A stretch of DNA of 64,000 nucleotides from Hymenobacter sp. BRD128 (GTDB lineage Bacteria; Bacteroidota; Bacteroidia; Cytophagales; Hymenobacteraceae), in assembly GCF_013256625.1 (NCBI RefSeq), contig NZ_CP053908.1:1116001-1180000 (forward strand). Reading direction: 5' to 3'. Shown here in pieces: positions 57,816-64,000 of the stretch. The notes beneath the pieces were generated by a model that did no database searches, was not told the origin of the DNA, and saw only the letters and a list, made by a program, of their open reading frames with translations. The translations under genes were made by a program, and so were the position numbers. Numbering within the stretch: position 1 is the first letter of the stretch; every line of letters begins with the position of its first letter.

Positions 57816-58835
57816 CTAGCGACTAGTTGCTGCAGGCTTAAGTGGCTGGGCAGCCACGCCCTGAGTCGTGATTTTAACGGGCAGAATGTGGCCCTGCTTG
57901 TCAAAATGCAGCTCGTCGATGCACACCACGCGGTGGTTGCCGTCGGGGTCGCCGAGCGGGTGGCGGTGGTACACGATGTACCAGCGGTCGGTGCCCGGCA
58001 CGTTGAGGATGGAGTGGTGGCCGGCACCGGTGCCCACCTTCAGGTCCTGCTGCAAAATCTTGCCTTCCCGCCGAAACGGGCCAAACGGCGAGCTGCCCAC
58101 GGCGTAGGCCACCGAGTAGTCGGGGCCGGTCCAGCCGCCCTCGCTCCACATGAAGTAGTACTTGCCCTGGCGCCGGAACATCAGCGGCCCTTCAACATAC
58201 TTCTCGGGGGTAATTGACTTGAACGTGGTGCCATCCGGGAAGGGCACGAAGCCGGTAAAATCGTCCTTGAGCTGGGCGATGTTGCAGTGCTGCCAGCCGC
58301 CGTAAAGGAGGTAATACTTGCCATCGCCGTCCCTGAATACGAACTGGTCGATGGGCTGGGCGCCGTTTTCGATGGTGCCCACCAGCGGGTGCCCCAGCAG
58401 GTCTTTGAAGGGCCCGGCCGGCTGGTCAGCCACCGCCACGCCGATGCCGCCCGGCGGCTCGTTGGGCTTCTCGGGGTGATAGTCATTAGCCCCGAAAAAG
58501 AGGTAGTACTTGCCACCCTTGGCCACGATGGCGGGCGCCCACAGGGCGCGGTGTGCCCACTTCACGGCCGCCGTGTCGATGATGCGCGGGTGCTTGGTCC
58601 AGTGCACCAGGTCGGGCGAGGAGAAGGCGTCGAGGTACACCTGCTCGTTAAACGGCGCCGAGTAGGTGGGGTAAATCCAGTACTGCGAGCCGAAAATGGC
58701 CGCCTCCGGGTCGGCGTACCAGCCAGGAAAGACGGGGTTGCCGGCACGGGCGGCGGGCTGGGCGGGCCGCTGGGCCAGGGCCGCCTGGCAGGCTAGGCCA
58801 CCGGCCAGCGAAAGCAGCGCTTTTTTCAAAGACAT
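57816..58835 (-). CDS. Glycoside hydrolase family 43 protein, secreted
   Basis: A 339-residue GH43-type five-bladed propeller enzyme with a signal peptide (LLSLAGGLACQAALAQ). The catalytic base is the Asp in FPGWYADPEAAIFG near 43. The pKa-modulating Asp is in QPIDQFVFRDGDGKYYLLYG, and the general acid Glu is in KYVEGPLMFRRQGKYYFMWS near 217. The family acts on arabinan, xylan or galactan side chains; the exact activity is not determined. ATG 58835 is used, two codons inside the open frame's TTG. It is next to a FucP-type transporter gene, forming a sugar-use pair. Confidence 0.88.
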   Translation of the reverse strand: MSLKKALLSLAGGLACQAALAQRPAQPAARAGNPVFPGWYADPEAAIFGSQYWIYPTYSAPFNEQVYLDAFSSPDLVHWTKHPRIIDTAAVKWAHRALWAPAIVAKGGKYYLFFGANDYHPEKPNEPPGGIGVAVADQPAGPFKDLLGHPLVGTIENGAQPIDQFVFRDGDGKYYLLYGGWQHCNIAQLKDDFTGFVPFPDGTTFKSITPEKYVEGPLMFRRQGKYYFMWSEGGWTGPDYSVAYAVGSSPFGPFRREGKILQQDLKVGTGAGHHSILNVPGTDRWYIVYHRHPLGDPDGNHRVVCIDELHFDKQGHILPVKITTQGVAAQPLKPAATSR

Positions 58836-58860
58836 AAGCAAGGGCTGGGCTAGCGGAGGG

Positions 58861-60171
58861 CTACACGAAGGTCATCGGCGGCGTAACCGCCGCGGCCGGC
58901 CGGCGGCTGCCGCGCAGGCCATACCACACGATGTAGGCGTAGCAGAGCATGGGCAGCAGCAGGGCAGCGCGCAGCCCGCTGTGGTCGGCCACTACCCCAA
59001 ACAGCAGTGGCACTAGTGCGCCGCCCACCACGGCGGTGCACAGCAGGCCCGAGCCTTCTTCGGTGTGGCGGCCCAGCCCGGCCAGGGCCAGCGGAAAAAT
59101 GACGGGCCACATAATCGAGTTCATCAGGCCCACCGCCAGCAGGGCCCACATGGCGATAGCACCCGTGGTATTAATCGAAATAAGCACCAGCGCCACGGCG
59201 CAAACGGCATTAAAAGCCAGGAGCTTGGCCGGTGAGAATTTATTGAGCAGATACGCTCCGGCAAAGCGGCCTACCATAGCGGCGCCCCAGTACAGTGCCA
59301 CCCGGTCACCGGCCGACTTGGGGTCGAGGCCCATGACATCGGGCAGAGCCAGGTAGCTAACGAGGTGAGAGCCAATAGACACCTCGGCTCCTACGTAGGC
59401 AAAAATGCCGACCACGCCAAACACCAGGTTGCGGTAGTGCCAGGCGCGGGTCGAGTCGGCATCTACGGTGGTGCCGGCGGCTTCGGTGGGCGGCACAATC
59501 TGGGGTAGGTTTACCCGGCTCAGGAGCAGGCTGATGAGCAGCAGCGCGGTGCCGATAATGAGGTAAGGCATCTGCACCGCCGTCACGTCGATGCTGGCGG
59601 CGCTGGCCGCCGTGTTGAGCTTGGGCAGGCGGCTCAGAATGAGCGCACTACCCAATAGCGGCGCCAGGAAAGTACCGAGCGAGTTAAAGGCCTGCGTGAG
59701 CGTGAGGCGCGCCGAGGCCGACCGCGCCGGCCCCAGAATGGCTACGTACGGATTGGCCGCCACCTGCAAAATGGTGATGCCCGAGGCCAGCACGAACAGC
59801 GCCCCCAAAAACAGCCCGTACACGCGCTGCGCCGCCGCCGGATAAAACAGAAAAGCCCCCACCGCCGCCACCGCGAAGCCCAGCAGCATGCCGCGCTTGT
59901 AGCCCACCCGCGCCACCAGCTTGCCCGCCGGAATGCTCATCAGAAAATAAGCCCCGAAAAAGCACAGATTGATGAAGTTGGCCTGTGCAAAAGACAGCTG
60001 AAAAATGGCCTTGAGGTAAGGAATCAGGATATCGTTGAGGCAGGTGATGAAGCCCCACAGAAAGAAGAGCGTCGTGACGGCGCTCAGGGCCGAGGTGTAG
60101 CGCGGGGCCGGGCCAGCCGACAAAGCCGGGCCGGTAGCGGCGGCCGGCGAAGAGATGATAGGAGCAGCCAT
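58861..60171 (-). CDS. FucP-type sugar MFS transporter
   Basis: A 436-residue major facilitator transporter with 12 helices, of the fucose/glucose-galactose:H+ symporter group. FFLWGFITCLNDILIPYLKAIFQLSFAQANFINLCFFGAY-type opening region (here split) is diagnostic, with GYKRGMLLGFAVAAVGAFLF and NPYVAILGP following; the second half starts near 230. It would import the sugar released by the neighbouring GH43 and esterase products. It is the first gene of a minus-strand unit with GH43 and the phosphatase-like gene; the sugar is not predictable from sequence alone. Confidence 0.9.
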   Translation of the reverse strand: MAAPIISSPAAATGPALSAGPAPRYTSALSAVTTLFFLWGFITCLNDILIPYLKAIFQLSFAQANFINLCFFGAYFLMSIPAGKLVARVGYKRGMLLGFAVAAVGAFLFYPAAAQRVYGLFLGALFVLASGITILQVAANPYVAILGPARSASARLTLTQAFNSLGTFLAPLLGSALILSRLPKLNTAASAASIDVTAVQMPYLIIGTALLLISLLLSRVNLPQIVPPTEAAGTTVDADSTRAWHYRNLVFGVVGIFAYVGAEVSIGSHLVSYLALPDVMGLDPKSAGDRVALYWGAAMVGRFAGAYLLNKFSPAKLLAFNAVCAVALVLISINTTGAIAMWALLAVGLMNSIMWPVIFPLALAGLGRHTEEGSGLLCTAVVGGALVPLLFGVVADHSGLRAALLLPMLCYAYIVWYGLRGSRRPAAAVTPPMTFV

Positions 60172-60342
60172 AGGGCGGGAAAAGGAGAAATTGAGCCCCG
60201 AAGATATTGGCCGTAGCCGTAGGCGCGACGCTTGGGGGTTGAAAAAAACGTTTTAGCGGCGATATTCGCCAAAAAATGCCGCCGCGTACTATGCGTCCGG
60301 CAGCCCGACCTTCGCGCCGACAATTACCCTACCCACCCAGCT

Positions 60343-62336
60343 ATGTTTCGTAAAAGCGTAATTCTTGCCGCTAGCCTCCTGCTGGTCGCGTCGCGTGCCC
60401 ACGCCGCCGTGCGCCTGCCGGCGCTGGTGGGCTCGCACATGGTGTTGCAGCGGGCGCGGCCGGTACCCGTGTGGGGCTGGGCCGCGCCGGGCGAAAAAGT
60501 CAGCGTCACGTTTCGGGGCAAAACCTATCCGGCTAGCTTGCCCGACGGCAGCGGCCGCTGGCAGGCCACGCTGCCCGCCTCGCCCGCCGGCGGGCCGTAT
60601 ACTGTGACGGTAAAAGGGCAGAATACAATAACGTTGACGGATGTGCTAGTGGGCGACGTGTGGCTGGCTTCGGGCCAGTCGAACATGCAAATGCCGGTGA
60701 AGGACCACCCCGGCGGCTACCAGCCGGTGCAGCACGCCGACCAGGAAATCGCCGCCGCCAACTGGCCCAATATTCGTTTTTTTACCGTTGCTCAAACCGT
60801 GGCCTACCACCCGCAGGCCGAGGTGGCGGGCAGCGGCTGGCAGGTGTGCAGCCCCGCCACGGTGGCGCAGCTCTCGGCCGTGGCCTATTTCTTCGGCCGC
60901 GATTTGTACAAAAAATACCCGGTGCCGCTGGGCCTGCTCGTGAGCAGCTGGGGCGGCACGCCCGCCGAAAGCTGGGTGAGCGCCGAGGGGCTAGCCACCT
61001 TCCCCGAGTTTGGGGCGCAAATAGCCGGCTTCGCCAACAAAACCACCAGCCTCGCCGACGACCAGCGCGCCTACGAAACCCGGCAGCGCGAGCTGCTGCG
61101 CAACATCCGGCAGTACGACAAAGGCTACCTGCCAGGTGGCCAGACCTGGGCCGCGCCCACCTTCGACGCCCGTGCCTGGCCCACCCTGCCGGTGCCCGGC
61201 GCGTGGGAAAGTTCGCCGGGGCTAGCCACCTACGACGGCGTGGTGTGGTTTCGGAAGGAAATCGACCTGCCCGCTAGCCTGGCCGGCCAGCCGCTCACGC
61301 TAGCGCTGGGCAAGATTGACGACGCCGACAGCACCTACGTAAACGGCGTGCGCGTGGGCTACGCCAGCGGCTACGACCGCCCGCGCAGCTACCCGGTGCC
61401 CGCCGGGCTGCTGCGGCCGGGCCGCAACGTCATTGCCGTGCGCGTGGTCGATACCGGCGGCGGGGGCGGTATTACCGGCGAGCCAGCCGAGCTGGCCCTG
61501 CGCGGGCTAGCCAAACGCTGCCGCTGGCCGGCCCCTGGCAGTATCAGGTGGGCCTGCTGCCGCAAGACCAGCCTGCGGCGCCGGCGCCCGGTGGGGCCGA
61601 GCACGCGCCCACCACGCTGTATAATGGCATGATTGCCCCGCTGCAACCCTATGCCCTCAAAGGAGTTATCTGGTACCAGGGGGAGAGCAACGCCGACCGC
61701 GCCGAGCAGTACCGCACGCTGTTTCCGGCCCTCATTGCCGACTGGCGGCGCCACTTCGGCCAGCCCGAGCTGCCTTTTCTATTCGTGCAATTGGCCAGCT
61801 ACATGGCCGCCCGGCCCGAGCCTGGCGAATCGGCCTGGGCCGAGCTGCGCGAGGCGCAGGCCCTGGCCTTGCAGGTGCCGCACACGGGGCTGGCCACCGC
61901 CATCGACATCGGCGAGGCTGCCGACATTCACCCCCACAACAAGCAAGAGGTGGGCCGCCGCCTGGCCCTGGCCGCCGAGCACATAGCCTATGGCGCTAGC
62001 AAGCTGGTATACAGCGGCCCCGTTTATGCCGGTATGAGCCCGGCTGGGGCAGCCATTAAACTGAAATTCACCCAGCTAGGGTCCGGCCTGGCGGTGCGGG
62101 GCGACGGCGCTTTGCAGGGCTTTGCCGTGGCGGGTGCCGACCATAAATTTCACTGGGCTACCGCTAAGCTAGTGGGCAACGAGGTAGAGGTGCAAAACCC
62201 CGCCGTGCCCCAGCCCGTGGCCGTGCGCTACGACTGGGCCGACAACCCCAGTGGCAACCTCACCAACCGCGAAGGCCTGCCGGCCTTGCCTTTCCGCACC
62301 GATAGCTGGCCGGGTAGTACGGCTGGTCGCAAATAA
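60343..62336 (+). pseudogene. Sialate O-acetylesterase family protein, frameshifted
   Basis: Two frames form a protein of about 664 residues, normal for secreted sialate O-acetylesterases. Signal peptide, then a VRLPALVGSHMVLQRARPVP domain, the nucleophile motif WLASGQSNMQMPV near 110 and a jelly-roll insert (GVVWFRKEIDLPASL, RVVDTGGGGGITGEP). After LALRGLAK near 61513 the frame is lost. The one-base-back frame reads TLPLAGPWQYQVGLLPQ and continues with GVIWYQGESNADRAEQYR and the Asp/His motif DIGEAADIHPHNK. One A missing at the AAA of 61513-61515 explains it. It likely removes acetyl groups from sugars; probably intact in the real genome. Confidence 0.85.
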
Positions 62337-62342
62337 CGTATT

Positions 62343-63430
62343 ATGTTGAATAGAAGAATATTAAAAACATGCAGGCTGCTTGCTCTCGTGCTGGCTAGCT
62401 TACTCGGGCCAGCGGCGAGCTACGCGGCGCCCGCGCCCCGGTTCTTTGCCGCCGACAACCCGAACATTCAGTATACCGGCCGCGTCGATTTTAGCGAAGT
62501 CAAAAAGCCGCGCTTCTGGGCGCCGGGCGTCTACCTCACGGTGCGGTTTAAGGGGCCGTCGTGCACGGTGCAGCTCACTGATGAGCTGCTGAATGGCAAG
62601 AGCCAGAACTACGTGCAGCTCGTGGTTGATGGCCGGCAGTCGCGCCGCAAGCTCACCGGCCCCACCAACACCCTGGTAGTGGCCGAAAACCTGCCCAACA
62701 CCGCCCACACGCTCGTCATCTGCAAAGACACGGAAGCCGGACAGGGCTACGTCGAGTTCACGGGCCTGACCTGCGCCCGGCTGCTGCCGCCCCCGCCCGG
62801 CCCGCGCGCAAAATCGAGTTTATCGGCAATTCCATTACCTGCGGCTACGGCGCCGATATGGCCGAAATTGGCTGTGGCAAAGGCGAGTGGTACGACCAGC
62901 ACAATGCCTACCAGGCCTACGGCCCGCGCACCGCCCGCGCCCTGGGCGCCGAGTGGCAGCTCACCGCCGAGTCGGGCATTGGGCTGGTACACAGTTGCTG
63001 CAACAAGCCTAATCTGATGCCCCAGGAATTTGGTACCACAGACCTGCGCGTGGGCGGCCGGCCCTGGGACGTGCGCCGCTACCAGCCCGACCTGGTCACT
63101 ATTTGCCTAGGCCAGAATGATGGTGTGCAGGACTCGGTGCAGTTTTGCGGGGCCTACCTGGCGTTTCTCAAAACGCTGCGCGCCGACTACCCGCGCGCCC
63201 GCCTGGTGTGCCTCACCAGCCCCATGGCCGATGCCCGCCTCACGGCCGTGCTGCGGCGCTACCTCACGGGCGTAGTGGCGGCCGCCCGAGCCGGCGGCGA
63301 GCCGAATATCGACGCCTTTTTCTTTGCCCGCAGCTATACCAGCGGCTGCGGCGCCCACCCCAGCCTAGCCGAGCAGGAGCTGATTGGTAATGAGCTGACA
63401 GCCTACCTAAAGCAGACACTGCACTGGTAA
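62343..63430 (+). pseudogene. CE2-type SGNH esterase (acetylxylan-esterase-like), frameshifted
   Basis: Repaired length about 362 residues with signal peptide (LLALVLASLLGPAASYA). The N-terminal beta-sandwich (NPNIQYTGRVDFSE, RFWAPGVYLTVRFKG) and the C-terminal SGNH hydrolase (KIEFIGNSITCGYGAD with the nucleophile Ser, VTICLGQNDG, and GAHPSLAEQE with the His) are the layout of carbohydrate esterase family 2. The frame breaks at the C5 run 62790-62794; one extra C joins LLPPP to ARPARKIEFIG. It starts seven bases after the sialate esterase, as part of the same operon. Confidence 0.84.
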
Positions 63431-63474
63431 ATGCCTGCCCGCTCACGTCTGACAGATGATTTTATTTGCCTCCT

Positions 63475-64000
63475 ATGCCTAAACTCTTCGCCGCCCTGCT
63501 GGGCCTGAGCGCGCTCGCCGCCACCTATTCGGCCCCGGCCCAAAGTCGCTCCGTGCCCAGCCCCGCCGACTTGGTCAACCCCTTGATGGGCACCGACTCG
63601 AAGCCCGAATTTTCCAACGGCAACACGTATCCGGCCATTACGCGGCCCTGGGGGATGAACTGCTGGCTGCCCCAAACGGGCAAAATGGGCAACGGCTGGG
63701 CCTACCAGTACGGGGCCGACAAAATCCGGGGCTTCAAGCAAACGCACCAGCCCTCGCCCTGGATGAACGACTACGGCCAGTTTGCCCTCATGCCCGGCAC
63801 CGGCAAAATCAAGGTGGAGGAGGACGCCCGCGCCAGCTGGTTTTCGCACAAGGCCGAAATCGCCCGGCCCTACTATTACAGCGTGTATTTGGCTGATTAT
63901 GACCTCACCACCGAGATAACGCCCACCGAGCGGGCGGCGCGCTTCCGCTTCACATTCCCGCGCACCGACAGCGCCTATGTGGTAATTGATGCCTTTGACA
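63475..64000 (+). CDS. Glycoside hydrolase family 92 protein (alpha-mannosidase type), 5' part
   Basis: The first 175 codons of a gene that continues beyond the window. A signal peptide (LFAALLGLSALAATYSAPAQ) is followed by ADLVNPLMGTDSKPEFSNGN, TYPAITRPWGMNCWLPQTG, IRGFKQTHQPSPWMNDYGQF and ASWFSHKAEIARPYYYSVYL, all hallmark blocks of the GH92 N-terminal beta domain. GH92 enzymes are calcium-dependent exo-alpha-mannosidases in Bacteroidota glycan loci. It begins 45 bases after the CE2-type gene on the same strand and completes the saccharolytic cluster seen here. Confidence 0.9.
   Translation, partial: MPKLFAALLGLSALAATYSAPAQSRSVPSPADLVNPLMGTDSKPEFSNGNTYPAITRPWGMNCWLPQTGKMGNGWAYQYGADKIRGFKQTHQPSPWMNDYGQFALMPGTGKIKVEEDARASWFSHKAEIARPYYYSVYLADYDLTTEITPTERAARFRFTFPRTDSAYVVIDAFD

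Noticed and set aside
1..64000. tRNA or rRNA genes
   Set aside because: No gap contained a cloverleaf-like sequence or ribosomal RNA signature on either strand by eye; a covariance-model scan would settle this.

Overview
This window reads as a chromosomal stretch of a high-GC member of the Bacteroidota, most likely a Hymenobacter-type organism. The evidence is a secreted metalloprotease with a C-terminal type IX secretion sorting domain, the LpxC-FabZ fusion typical of the phylum, a PorT-type beta-barrel protein, DUF2851 and DUF4197 proteins, and several copies of the Bacteroidota -7 promoter motif TAnnTTTG in front of genes. The genus is inferred from overall character; no rRNA gene is present to confirm it. 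No tRNA, rRNA, CRISPR array, transposase or prophage was found.

Layout. 1-4.3 kb: the end of a saccharopine dehydrogenase-like gene, a two-gene ABC exporter, trmN6, an acyltransferase and a GyrI-like protein. 4.3-5.1 kb: a repeat-filled gap and an AT-rich membrane protein gene. 5.1-10.6 kb: rnhA, a class V aminotransferase, a T9SS-secreted matrixin-like protease, aroQ and xerD. 10.7-25.6 kb: mostly housekeeping genes (ftsK, lolA, trhO, a nucleoside phosphorylase, an acyl-CoA reductase/ferredoxin pair, aat), two polytopic membrane proteins and a sugar O-acetyltransferase-like gene. 25.6-36 kb: valS, an S9 oligopeptidase, a 2-oxoacid dehydrogenase E2, several small secreted proteins and a beta-barrel protein. 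36-48.1 kb: a complete aerobic phenylacetate degradation locus on the minus strand (paaK, paaE, paaABCD, paaG, paaH, paaI, paaJ, paaZ and an extra enoyl-CoA hydratase). 48.2-57.4 kb: cinA, a DUF4197 protein, a broken aryl-sulfotransferase, and the lipid A genes lpxD-lpxC/fabZ-lpxA followed by an ABC ATPase and a degenerate Uma2 protein. 57.4-64 kb: a plant-polysaccharide locus (GH43, FucP-type sugar transporter, sialate O-acetylesterase, CE2-type esterase, GH92 running off the end).

The phenylacetate genes form one functional unit. PaaK makes phenylacetyl-CoA, PaaABCDE epoxidises it, PaaG isomerises it to the oxepin, PaaZ opens the ring, and the hydratase, PaaH and PaaJ finish beta-oxidation; PaaI removes dead-end thioesters. 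Two palindromic operator candidates sharing an ACTAACAA half-site overlap predicted promoters of paaA and paaK, so a TetR-type repressor encoded elsewhere probably controls both.

Two window-wide patterns stand out. First, more than a dozen gaps between genes hold long inverted repeats, with arms of up to 42 perfectly paired bases. Several share a GTCATGCTGAGC-type core, and the two arms of one element match each other better than they match other elements. Second, six genes are broken by an apparent single-base loss, each at or next to a short homopolymer. This points to a systematic sequencing error rather than six independent pseudogenes. One of the six is a small cysteine-rich protein gene that ordinary gene calling would miss.
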